Positions 8,676 through 15,727 of a DNA stretch of 31,104 nt are shown here, piece by piece. A program made the translations under genes and the position numbers. A model generated the notes under the pieces. It was given only the letters and a program-made list of their open reading frames with translations. It did no database searches and was not told the DNA's origin. The DNA is from PALSA-505 sp035308365 (GTDB taxonomy: Bacteria; Actinomycetota; Actinomycetes; Streptosporangiales; Streptosporangiaceae), in assembly GCA_035308365.1 (NCBI GenBank), contig DATGGU010000056.1:1-31104 (forward strand), in the 5' to 3' direction. The stretch's first letter is position 1, and every line of letters starts with the position of its first letter.

Positions 8676-9242
8676 ATGCCCGGTACCGTGATCGGCCAGG
8701 ATTTCGGGGCGGTGCTTGCCGCGGCGCAGGCGGGCGACGAGCAGGCGTTTTCCCGGCTGTGGCGGGATGGCAACCCGGCCCTGCTGCGTTACCTGCGTGT
8801 CATGGCGCCGGATGTCGCCGAGGATGTGGTGGCCGAGACCTGGCTGCAGGTGGTGCGTGGCCTGACCGGTTTCCGCGGAGACGAGCAGGCGTGGCGGGCC
8901 TGGCTGTTCACCACGGCCCGCCGTCGCATGCTCGACGAAGTACGGCGCCGCTCGCGGCGGCCGGTGCGAACGCTGGAAGAAGTGTGGCCGGCCCAGTTGC
9001 CGGTCTCACCGGATGCCGCCGACCTGGTGATCGAGCGTGCTGGCACCCGGTCGGCGATGGCGCTGGTGGCACGGCTGCCAGCCCACCAGGCGGAGGTGAT
9101 TCTGCTGCGAGTGGTGGCTGGGCTGGACAACGAGACGGTCGCGCGGCTGGTGCGGCGCAGCCCTGGCGCGGTCAGGGTGGCTGCTCACCGGGGCCTGCGG
9201 CGGATGGCCGAGATTATCGCCGAAGCGGGTGCAATGCTGTGA
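8676..9242 (+). CDS. ECF-type RNA polymerase sigma factor
   Basis: This 188-residue protein has the two-domain ECF layout. Region 2 is at about 15-90: AFSRLWRDGNPALLRYLRVM, EDVVAETWLQVVRGLTGFRG and AWLFTTARRRMLDEVRRR. Region 4 is at about 125-180: ARLPAHQAEVILLRVVAGLD, NETVARLVRRSPGAVRVAAH. It redirects RNA polymerase to a small set of promoters. Its stop overlaps the GTG start of the next gene (9239), so the two are translationally coupled, the classic arrangement for a sigma factor and its membrane-bound partner. GTG 8688 is an alternative start. Confidence 0.93.
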   Translation: MPGTVIGQDFGAVLAAAQAGDEQAFSRLWRDGNPALLRYLRVMAPDVAEDVVAETWLQVVRGLTGFRGDEQAWRAWLFTTARRRMLDEVRRRSRRPVRTLEEVWPAQLPVSPDAADLVIERAGTRSAMALVARLPAHQAEVILLRVVAGLDNETVARLVRRSPGAVRVAAHRGLRRMAEIIAEAGAML

Positions 9243-10057
9243 CCAGACCCAACACGCCAGACCCTGACCGAGTGGACCTGCTGGGACCGGTTCGGCAGAG
9301 CGCCTCACCGATCAGCGACGCGTCCTTGGCGGCCCTGCTCGCAGGGGCGAAGCCGCCGCCAGGCTGCGAGCCGCAGTTGCACCCGCTGGCGCAGACCCTG
9401 GCCGAGCTGACCGGCCTGCCCGCCGGCGGCGAACTACACGGTGAAGCCGAGACGCTCGCCGCCTTCCGCTGCCAGTTCGCCGCGTTCCATGGCCAGCCCG
9501 GCAGGCCGGGTCCAGCCGGCCGGCGCCACCGCAGGCCGCGGCTGCCATCCACGCTCCTGCCGGTCAGGGCCGCCATCGTGGCGAGCGCCGCAGTCCTCAG
9601 CCTCGGCGGTCTGGCCGCCGTGGCCTATACCGGGGCTCTTCCCGCCCCGGTGCAGCGGCTCGCCCATGAGTTCATCGCCGCACCTTCCCCGGGCTCCCGG
9701 TCAGCCACCAAGCCATCACCGGCAACGACGCGCACCGGCACGTCCCCCTCCCACCGGCCCCGCCCGGTGCCAACCCCGCACCACTCCAGCAAACCCAGCG
9801 AGCGTCCCACGCCACACGGTTCGGGTATGCCCAGCGCACATCCCACGCCACACGGTACGGGCAAGCCCAGCGGGCATCCCACCCCAAGCGGTTCGGGCCG
9901 GCCAAGCAGCCCCCCGGCTCAGCACGGGACGGGCAAGCCGAGCAGGCTTCCCACGCCGCACAGCACCGGCGCCCCGGCGATACATCCCCTGTCCCGCACG
10001 GCACAGTCAACGTCACATAACCAGCCATTCCCAGAAGTCACCAAGCGGCCCGTGTAA
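9239..10057 (+). CDS. Single-pass membrane protein with repeat-rich tail, candidate anti-sigma factor
   Basis: The GTG start overlaps the stop of the ECF sigma gene by 4 bp (272 residues). The N-terminal 105 residues are soluble. Segment 108-131 (LLPVRAAIVASAAVLSLGGL and on) is the only membrane helix. Residues 140-272 form an exported Pro/Ser/His/Thr-rich stalk containing six 12-residue repeats. Coupling to a sigma factor suggests it holds or releases that factor in response to an envelope signal. However, I see no HxxxCxxC zinc-binding anti-sigma motif, so the anti-sigma role is inferred from position only. Residues in the N-terminal part (AQTLAELTGLPAGG, AAFRCQFAAF) match no family I recognise. 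Confidence 0.7.
   Translation: MTRPNTPDPDRVDLLGPVRQSASPISDASLAALLAGAKPPPGCEPQLHPLAQTLAELTGLPAGGELHGEAETLAAFRCQFAAFHGQPGRPGPAGRRHRRPRLPSTLLPVRAAIVASAAVLSLGGLAAVAYTGALPAPVQRLAHEFIAAPSPGSRSATKPSPATTRTGTSPSHRPRPVPTPHHSSKPSERPTPHGSGMPSAHPTPHGTGKPSGHPTPSGSGRPSSPPAQHGTGKPSRLPTPHSTGAPAIHPLSRTAQSTSHNQPFPEVTKRPV
9770..9985 (+). repeat. Six in-frame 36-bp tandem repeats
   Basis: Six units of exactly 36 bp start at 9770, 9806, 9842, 9878, 9914 and 9950. They encode PTPHHSSKPSER, PTPHGSGMPSAH, PTPHGTGKPSGH, PTPSGSGRPSSP, PAQHGTGKPSRL and PTPHSTGAPAIH. The consensus is PTPHGTGKPSxH. The central units are most alike at DNA level, as expected for expansion by slippage or unequal exchange. They lie in the extracytoplasmic stalk of the membrane protein. 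Confidence 0.9.
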
Positions 10058-10119
10058 CACACGGCCAGCCGCGAGCGTTCCGGTTACCGCATCATTCCCG
10101 ACCCCCCCTGCGTTCTGTC

Positions 10120-11352
10120 ATGACTCATCCGTACAGAAGCTCGCTGGACGTGCGCCCCCACCCGGACAGTAACCCGGTGCATACCAGGCTCCACATCGCG
10201 CCAGGCGGCAGGCAGCCGCGGGTCGTCGTTCTCATCCCCGCCCATAACGAAGCGGCGGTGATCGGCGCCACCATCGCATCTCTGCACAGGCAGACACGCC
10301 CGCCCTACCGGGTCATCGTCGTCGCCGACAACTGCTCGGATGACACCGCGGAGCTCAGCCTGCGGTGTGGCGCCGAGGTCCTGGCAACCGCCGGGAACAC
10401 CGCGCGAAAGGCCGGAGCGCTCAACCAGGCACTGCACCGCGTCCTGCCGGGACTCGACCGCGAGGACTTCGTGCTCGCCATGGACGCCGATTCCCAGCTG
10501 AACAAGAACTGGATCAAGCGCGCGGTCGGCGCGCTCACGCTGGACCGGCGGCTCGGCGGGGTGTGCGGAACCTACACCGGTGAGCCGGGAGGTGGGATGC
10601 TGTTCCAGCTCCAGCGCAACGAGTTCACCAGGGCTTCACGGATGATCGGCCGCCGGGCCGATCTGTGGGTGCTGTCAGGCACCGGGACCATGTTCCGCGT
10701 GCCCGTCCTGCGCGAGGTCGCTCGCGAACGCGGCCGGACGCTGCCCGGCATTCCAGGCGAGTACTACTGCAGTTCCTCGATCACCGAGGACTATGAGATA
10801 ACGCTGGCGCTGAAGACCCTGGGCTACCGCTGCGTGTGCCCACCGGGCTGCACGGCGGTGACCGAACTGATGCCGACCTGGCGGCACCTGTTCCGGCAGC
10901 GGCTGCGGTGGCAAAGCGGGACCCTGACTGCCCTGCGGCAATACGGGATCACCCACGCGACCTGGACCAACTGGGCCCGCCAGGCGTTCTTCTACGGGCG
11001 CTACTGCGCGCAGCTGGCCAGCTGGGCCATCATCATCTGGTCGCTCGTCACCCACCCGGGGCTGACCATGCCGCCATGGGTGGCCGACATGATTCTCGTT
11101 ATTTACTGTGAGCGAATAGTCACGGTCCGGAAGGCCGGTCCTCGTGGGGTACTCCTTGCCGTTCTGCTTTTCCCCGAATGGTGGTACGGGATGTTCGACG
11201 GCCTGTACCTCTTCCAGGCCCTCAGACGCGAATTCACCCAGCACAACCTTTCCTGGGGACATGTTGCGAGGGAGTTAACGAAAATATGCTCCGTATCATC
11301 GCCGCCGCCTTTTTCGGGTCCGGCGGCCCGTATTTGTACCTCCGGCTGCTGA
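10120..11352 (+). CDS. Membrane-associated family 2 glycosyltransferase
   Basis: This is a processive-type GT2 enzyme of 410 residues. The GT-A domain carries VVVLIPAHNEAAVIGATIAS near residue 36, VIVVADNCSDDT, the DAD metal-binding motif (122-124), the catalytic TED (222-224) and the QRLRW motif (260-264) typical of cellulose/hyaluronan/PgaC-like synthases. Hydrophobic segments near 288-304 and 340-360 provide membrane association. It would use an NDP-sugar at the cytoplasmic face to build an envelope or exported polysaccharide. There is only a short membrane region compared with BcsA. The last 20 or so residues (after HVARELTKICS) are low in family resemblance and overlap a following ORF by 67 bp. 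ATG 10120 has no strong Shine-Dalgarno. Confidence 0.88.
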   Translation: MTHPYRSSLDVRPHPDSNPVHTRLHIAPGGRQPRVVVLIPAHNEAAVIGATIASLHRQTRPPYRVIVVADNCSDDTAELSLRCGAEVLATAGNTARKAGALNQALHRVLPGLDREDFVLAMDADSQLNKNWIKRAVGALTLDRRLGGVCGTYTGEPGGGMLFQLQRNEFTRASRMIGRRADLWVLSGTGTMFRVPVLREVARERGRTLPGIPGEYYCSSSITEDYEITLALKTLGYRCVCPPGCTAVTELMPTWRHLFRQRLRWQSGTLTALRQYGITHATWTNWARQAFFYGRYCAQLASWAIIIWSLVTHPGLTMPPWVADMILVIYCERIVTVRKAGPRGVLLAVLLFPEWWYGMFDGLYLFQALRREFTQHNLSWGHVARELTKICSVSSPPPFSGPAARICTSGC

Positions 11353-11666
11353 CAGCCGCCTACGCTGTGTCGGCGATCGGCCGCATGATACCGGTGAAAC
11401 GCAAGCAGGTGCCCGGGTACCGGCGCCGGATGCCCGCGGCCATCGGGGCCCGGGACCAGGCCCGGCACCGTGCCCGGCCGGGCAGACGGTCTCACCGCGC
11501 CGGAAGGTCACTGCCGGAATGCGGTTTCAGGGCTGAGGACCGGGCCGGCCAGCCCGGTTTCGGGAATGTTGGTGGCATTGAAGCAGGCCTCCCGCTAGCT
11601 GTGCCTGCTTCGGCCAGAAGCCCGCAGAGGCCGCCTATGGAGTTCCAGCCGGGGCATCGGCGCTGA
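11286..11666 (+). CDS. Small hypothetical membrane protein overlapping the glycosyltransferase end
   Basis: This frame starts with ATG 11286 inside the 3' end of the GT2 gene (MLRIIAAAFFGSGGPYLYLR, then LLTAAYAVSAIGRMIPVKR). The first 40 residues are hydrophobic with high G/C at third positions, then a strongly basic stretch follows. After about residue 65 the composition looks like random high-GC translation, so the natural product may be shorter or the 3' part decayed. It resembles no family I recognise. Position and coupling suggest a small accessory membrane protein of the glycosyltransferase. A frameshift of the GT2 C-terminus is the alternative. Confidence 0.35.
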   Translation: MLRIIAAAFFGSGGPYLYLRLLTAAYAVSAIGRMIPVKRKQVPGYRRRMPAAIGARDQARHRARPGRRSHRAGRSLPECGFRAEDRAGQPGFGNVGGIEAGLPLAVPASARSPQRPPMEFQPGHRR

Positions 11667-11897
11667 CCTGAGGGTCCGGCCGCACCACCCACGCCAGGTG
11701 ACCTCGGCGTGCCGCAGCGCAGCCATCCGGCCTGCTACGGCGGTGCCTGGAACGCCCCCGGCGCGGCCCTGCTCACGTCCGGGTCCCTCAGCCCATGCTG
11801 ATGGGCCGCGCCGTGCCGGGCATGTTTGCCTGCCATCTGACCGGGAAGCCGATCCGTCTATTACGTCCCGCATTGTGGCAATCACCGGGAGGCTGAT

Positions 11898-12026
11898 ATG
11901 GCCAATCAGCCGGCCGCTGACGGAAGCATCCAGGGACTGCACCGCGATGCGGTGGGACTGGTGCCGGTTCTGTTCCAGTCCGTTGCCAATGACATCGAGC
12001 GCCCTTCCCTCCGCGAACGGCGGTAA
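11898..12026 (+). pseudogene. Orphan N-terminal stub of an APC-family amino acid permease
   Basis: A good ribosome binding site (GGGAGG, 11887-11892) precedes ATG 11898. The 42-residue product contains GLHRDAVGLVPVLFQSVAN, the conserved cytoplasmic N-terminus and start of the first helix of APC permeases, where the next residues are normally MAP. Here the match ends abruptly at VAN and the frame runs into unrelated residues and a TAA at 12024-12026. The remaining 400 or more residues of a permease are absent, so this is the leftover of a deletion. The 11667-11897 stretch before it holds nothing I can name. Confidence 0.55.
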
Positions 12027-12060
12027 GACCCTCGCCCGCGCCGGTCCACCACCGCACGGA

Positions 12061-13695
12061 TCACAGCCGGTTGTGACGGATCCACAGGGTGAGCCACAGG
12101 TGCTTATAGGGCCGTACGGTGACCTGGGTGAAATCGTGCAGCAGTACCAGGCTCTCGGCGCGGGACAGCGCGGTCAGGTGCGGTGACGGCAGGCCGCCGA
12201 TGACCCAGATCCGGCGGTGGCCGAGCATGAGCGGGCGGATGGCCGCGAACGGCTTGTCGATGCCCTGATAGGACGCCGCCGTCGCCGGGGAGACGGCCAG
12301 TGCGAAATCGCTGGTCTTGCGGAACTGCTCCGGGTACCCCAATTCCGCCTTGCGGTAGAACGAATTGATGAACAGCACGCCGTCTCCGCTGTGGGCGTGT
12401 GCCGCCAGATAGAACGCCAGGCCGCCGAAGTTGAAGTCGCGGCTCGCCGGGAGACGTTCGCGGTACTGGTGCCCGAGTTGCAGCAGCAGCGTGCACAGGC
12501 ACACCGCCACACCAGGCAGCGCGACCAGTTCTCGCCGGCGTTTGGCGGCGGCCAGCCACCGCCCTATCCGGTACAGCCCGCCGCCCGCCAGCAGTGCGGC
12601 TCCGGCCTCGCCGTAGAGAACATAACGGTCCTGGTACATCGGTGCCGCGATGCGGGACTCCACGAGCAGCAGCCCGGCCGGGACCAGAAGTAATGGTGCG
12701 GCCACCGAGGGCAGGCTGACCCCGCCGCTGCGCCACCAGGCAGTACCGGACGCACCATCCGCGCCGCCGCGCCGCCGCCGCTCCCATTCACCGGGCGGGA
12801 GCACGGCCACCATGGAGCACACCACCACCAGCAACGCGGCCGCGAAGGCCGCGCCGAAGTAGTCCTGATAGAGCAGCCACAGGGCATGCGGGCCGGGTCG
12901 GTGGATCCAGGAGACGGCACTTCGCTGCAGGTAGCCGAGCCACAGCAAGGGGATGGCCAGGAAGGCGCCCACCGCCGAGGCGGCCAGCCAGTGCCCCGCG
13001 GCGCGCCGCCCGTACCGGGCCAGCAGGACCGTGATCGCGTGCGCCGCCAGAACGAGCAGCGCCATTTCGTTCAGGTAGGCGCCCAGTGTGACCAGCGCTG
13101 CGTAGAGCGCCCACCGGCGGGTGACCCGGGCCCGCGCGGCGGCAGGCCGCTCTGCCTCCAGGGCGCTCAGCAAGGTCAGGGTCTGTCCCAGTACGCACGT
13201 GTACACCAGCGCGTAGGATCGCGCCGTCTGTGCGTAGTAACTGATCGAGGGCGTCAGCGCCATGATCAGGCCGGCGAACAGCCCGGCCCAGCCGGATCCG
13301 GTGAGCCGCCGGGCGATGACCACCATCAAGGCCGCGGCGGCCACCATGGCGGCCACCGACGGAATGCGGATCACCGCGGGGCTCGTGCCGACCGCCATCC
13401 AGCCGTGCAGCAGCAGGTAATACAGCCCGTGCACGGCATCGATGTGGCGGAGCAGGTGCCAGAGCTGGCGCAGCGGCAGCAGGGCCACCCAGTGGCTGAT
13501 CACCTCGTCGTTGCCCATTGCCGAGGCGCGGGCCAGCCCCCACACCCCCAGGAAGGTCATCGTGCCAGCCACCACGAGGACTGGCCCGTGCCTGGCCGCG
13601 ACCGCCATCCATCCCCCGGGCCGTGCCGCTGCCGCAGCCTGGCCCCCTGGTACGCAGACAGCTTCTGTCTGGGTGGCGTTCGATCCGGCCTTCAC
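12061..13695 (-). CDS. GT-C (GT39/PMT-like) polytopic membrane glycosyltransferase
   Basis: This 544-residue integral membrane protein has about ten hydrophobic segments. After the first helix (VLVVAGTMTFLGVWGLARAS) comes the first-loop acidic motif GNDEVISHW, the position of the catalytic Asp/Glu in GT-C mannosyltransferases. It is followed by DAVHGLYYLLLHGWMAVGTS and IRIPSVAAMVAAAALMVV, as in the polyprenyl-phosphate-sugar-dependent enzymes of actinobacteria. It likely transfers a sugar from a lipid carrier on the outer face of the membrane to a protein or glycan. The start is GTG 13695; an ATG at 13608 (MAVAARHGPVLVVAG) directly before the first helix is also possible. The C-terminal 150 residues form an extracytoplasmic domain ending LWLTLWIRHNRL. 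Confidence 0.85.
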   Translation of the reverse strand: MKAGSNATQTEAVCVPGGQAAAAARPGGWMAVAARHGPVLVVAGTMTFLGVWGLARASAMGNDEVISHWVALLPLRQLWHLLRHIDAVHGLYYLLLHGWMAVGTSPAVIRIPSVAAMVAAAALMVVIARRLTGSGWAGLFAGLIMALTPSISYYAQTARSYALVYTCVLGQTLTLLSALEAERPAAARARVTRRWALYAALVTLGAYLNEMALLVLAAHAITVLLARYGRRAAGHWLAASAVGAFLAIPLLWLGYLQRSAVSWIHRPGPHALWLLYQDYFGAAFAAALLVVVCSMVAVLPPGEWERRRRGGADGASGTAWWRSGGVSLPSVAAPLLLVPAGLLLVESRIAAPMYQDRYVLYGEAGAALLAGGGLYRIGRWLAAAKRRRELVALPGVAVCLCTLLLQLGHQYRERLPASRDFNFGGLAFYLAAHAHSGDGVLFINSFYRKAELGYPEQFRKTSDFALAVSPATAASYQGIDKPFAAIRPLMLGHRRIWVIGGLPSPHLTALSRAESLVLLHDFTQVTVRPYKHLWLTLWIRHNRL

Positions 13696-13963
13696 TGGTC
13701 CGGTGAATCCTGGGATCGGGGGCCGGTGATGCGGATGCCGCCAGGCGCGGTGGTCACTGCCCGGTGGGCCTCAGCGCTGGTCTTCCACTGGTCCTGGGTC
13801 ACGGCTTCACTCTTCCGATGTGCTCCCGAACATGAACAGAGCCGGTGATCGGACCCGGGCGGCACAACCCCATTCATGGGCTGCCGTGCCTCCACCTTCA
13901 CCGCTTCGCCCACCGCCGCGCAACCCGCCTTCCACCCAGCTCAGGTCAAGTACGTGGCAAATA

Positions 13964-14041
13964 TCAGGGCTGCCGGGTGACCAGAACTTCACGGTCGCCC
14001 GGAAACTCGACCGTGGCCGAGCCATGTCGCGTGCGGCTCAT
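13964..14041 (-). pseudogene. Truncated SRPBCC (AHSA1-like) gene
   Basis: The ATG overlaps the stop of the ArsR gene by four bases (ATGA), the usual arsR-SRPBCC operon arrangement. The frame encodes 25 residues containing HGSATVEFPGDREVLVTRQ, the standard N-terminus of AHSA1-type SRPBCC proteins, where FDAP should follow. Instead a TGA occurs. In other frames fragments such as EAVKVEARQP and VTQDQWKTSAEAH appear down to about 13740, with no continuous SRPBCC match. The rest of the gap to 13696 shows nothing else. I read this as a recently broken partner gene of the ArsR regulator. Confidence 0.6.
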
Positions 14042-14379
14042 CGCATTCGTTCCCTTCCTTGCAGCTCTTGGAGGTAGTCATCCATCCGCTCCAGCCGGTC
14101 ATTCAACGCCCGCTCGTACTTGGCCAGCCACGCGTGCACCGGCTGGAGGTGCGCGGGTTCCAGGCGGTACAGCCGGCGGCGCCCGTCGGCCCGGCAGCTG
14201 ACGAGTCCCACCTCACTGAGCACCCGCAGGTGTTTTGACACCTGGGGCTGGGACATCGAGAGGTCGCTCACGATCGCCCCGACCGGCTTCTCGCCTGTGA
14301 TCAGCGCGTCCAGGATTTCGCGACGGTGCACATCGGCAACCGCGTTGAAGACATCCGACGTTGTAGCGGCTCTGGCCAC
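14038..14379 (-). CDS. ArsR-family winged-helix repressor
   Basis: This 113-residue regulator has the ArsR winged helix: FNAVADVHRREILDALITGE, VGAIVSDLSMSQPQVSKHLR and VLSEVGLVSCRADGRRRLYR. The last stretch (HAWLAKYERALNDRLERMDD) is the dimerisation helix typical of the SRPBCC-linked subgroup. No metal-binding cysteine cluster is seen, which fits that subgroup rather than a metal sensor. It starts with GTG at 14379, probably on a leaderless mRNA (see the promoter entry). Its natural partner, the SRPBCC gene overlapping its stop, is truncated, so what it now controls besides itself is unclear. Confidence 0.9.
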   Translation of the reverse strand: MARAATTSDVFNAVADVHRREILDALITGEKPVGAIVSDLSMSQPQVSKHLRVLSEVGLVSCRADGRRRLYRLEPAHLQPVHAWLAKYERALNDRLERMDDYLQELQGRERMR

Positions 14380-14384
14380 GCTTC

Positions 14385-14412
14385 ATCATATTCCAGTATC
14401 GGCATATGTCTA
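14385..14412 (-). promoter_or_regulatory. Leaderless promoter and operator of the ArsR gene
   Basis: On the minus strand TAGACA (14407-14412) and TATGAT (14385-14390) are separated by 16 bp, near-consensus -35 and -10 boxes. The expected transcription start falls at or within a base or two of the GTG at 14379, so the mRNA should lack a leader. An imperfect inverted repeat, ATATTCC (14388-14394) and GGCATAT (14401-14407), covers the spacer and -10 box, as expected for an autorepressor operator. Confidence 0.65.
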
Positions 14413-14479
14413 GCGCTTCGGCATGACAGAAGTCCGCACGGGAGACCGAGTGGCCGGCTGACAGCACGAGGGCTGGCGG

Positions 14480-15388
14480 CTAGCGGGTGACGATCGTTCC
14501 GGCCTGCTGCGCAAGCAAGGCCCGGGCGTCGGTGAGCTGGCCGATAGCGGCCATCTTGCCGGTGGCTTCGACGAACCGGCAGACGGCCTCGATCTTCGGT
14601 CCCATGGACCCGGCCGGGAAGGACCGTGCCCGCAACTGCGCCGGCGTTGCCCGCCGGATCGGCCGCGCCTGCGGTGTGCCATACCCATCCTGGACAGCCG
14701 TCACGTCGGTGAGCAGTAGCAGTGCATCGGCATGCAGTTCGCGGGCGAGCAGCGAGGTGGCCAGGTCTTTGTCCACGACCGCCTCGACTCCCCTCATCAA
14801 CCCGGTGCCGTCGCCGGCGGCAACCGGCACGCCTCCACCGCCGGCGCAGATCACGATCGTCCCGTTGTCCAGCAGGGCCTGGATGACGGGCAGGTCGAGC
14901 AGGTCAATCGGCTCGGGCGAAGCCACTACCCGGCGCCATCTGTTGCCATCCCGGCGGATCTGCCATCCCTGGCTGGCCGCGAGAGCGCGGGCTCGCTGTT
15001 CGTCGTAGCCTGCTCCGACGAACTTGGATGGCTGGGCGAAAGCCGGGTCGTCCGCCCGGACCAGGGTGCGGGTGACCAGGCAGGCGGCGCGGCGCTCGGG
15101 CAGGGCGTTGTGCAGGGCCTGCAGGAGCCAGTAGCCGATCATTCCCTGCGTCTGTGCGCCTAGCACGTCGAACGGGTAGGGGTGGGACAGTGCCGGATCA
15201 TGCTCGCTTTCCAGCGAGAGCAGCCCGACCTGTGGCCCGTTCCCGTGGGTGATAACCAGGTCATGCCCGGCTGCGAGGGGGGCCAGCGCATCCACGGCCC
15301 TGATCACGTGTGCTTCCTGGATCTCGGATTCCGGCGGCTCGCCCCGTTCCAGCAGGGCGTTGCCGCCGAGGGCGGCGACGATCCTCAT
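14480..15388 (-). CDS. arcC: Carbamate kinase
   Basis: This is a full-length (302 residues) amino-acid-kinase-fold enzyme. It has RIVAALGGNALLERG at the N-terminus, VITHGNGPQVGLLSLE (about 45-60), IVICAGGGGVPVA, VEAVVDKDLATSLLARELHA, LLLLTDVTAVQDGYG and the C-terminal FPAGSMGPKIEAVCRFVEAT signature. It catalyses reversible transfer of phosphate from carbamoyl phosphate to ADP, giving ATP, ammonia and CO2, usually as the last step of the arginine deiminase pathway. Here arcB is missing and only a tail of arcA is left upstream. The kinase therefore either uses carbamoyl phosphate from elsewhere or runs in another pathway. A GGTGAG ribosome site precedes ATG 15388. Confidence 0.95.
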   Translation of the reverse strand: MRIVAALGGNALLERGEPPESEIQEAHVIRAVDALAPLAAGHDLVITHGNGPQVGLLSLESEHDPALSHPYPFDVLGAQTQGMIGYWLLQALHNALPERRAACLVTRTLVRADDPAFAQPSKFVGAGYDEQRARALAASQGWQIRRDGNRWRRVVASPEPIDLLDLPVIQALLDNGTIVICAGGGGVPVAAGDGTGLMRGVEAVVDKDLATSLLARELHADALLLLTDVTAVQDGYGTPQARPIRRATPAQLRARSFPAGSMGPKIEAVCRFVEATGKMAAIGQLTDARALLAQQAGTIVTR

Positions 15389-15455
15389 TGCTTCTCACCT
15401 GCCGTGGCGATGATGAGGGGCCTTGGTGATGTTGTGCCCAGGAAGACCGGCGTTC

Positions 15456-15545
15456 AGGCTGGGTCCGCTCGATCGGGCAGGTCATGCAGCGCGGGCCGCC
15501 ACGGCCACGGCCCAGTTCGGTGCGCACCCCGGTCGAGGTGACCAT
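15456..15545 (-). pseudogene. Arginine deiminase C-terminal remnant
   Basis: Upstream of carbamate kinase and on the same strand, the frame reads TELGRGRGGPRCMTCPIERT. This matches the extreme C-terminus of arginine deiminases, including the active-site cysteine motif GGxxCMT. Upstream of the short EAMVTSTGVR there is no further deiminase sequence. Downstream the frame runs on through non-family residues into the arcC region instead of stopping near the usual end. The remainder of arcA (about 380 residues) and arcB are absent. The fragment implies that an arcA-arcC operon once lay here. Confidence 0.6.
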
Positions 15546-15615
15546 CGCCTCGGCCTCCTGCCGGGGACCTGTGGGCCCTGGGACGGTGCGCCGGGGCGCA
15601 AGGCCCGGGATTGTC

Positions 15616-15629
15616 GGGACTTTGGGCTC
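15616..15629 (+). promoter_or_regulatory. DosR-like box upstream of the cytochrome b-phosphoketolase operon
   Basis: GGGACTTTGGGCTC matches the best box of this window (GGGACTTTGGTCCC) at 12 of 14 positions. It lies 98 bp before the cytochrome b start, within the 339-bp region divergent from carbamate kinase. Apart from this box and the arginine deiminase remnant, I see nothing else in that region. Confidence 0.6.
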
Positions 15630-15727
15630 TACAGGGCTGGCCGGGCCGGGGCGCAGGCTACGAAGGAGCGCTGCATCTTCGACGCCGCGCCGAGTCAGCC
15701 CAGTCCAGCTCCCCCGGGGTGGTCGTC

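Noticed and set aside
11698..12186. A 162-codon plus-strand open frame
   Set aside because: Composition is typical of out-of-frame high-GC DNA; the APC-like stub and the GT-C gene occupy other frames of the same stretch.
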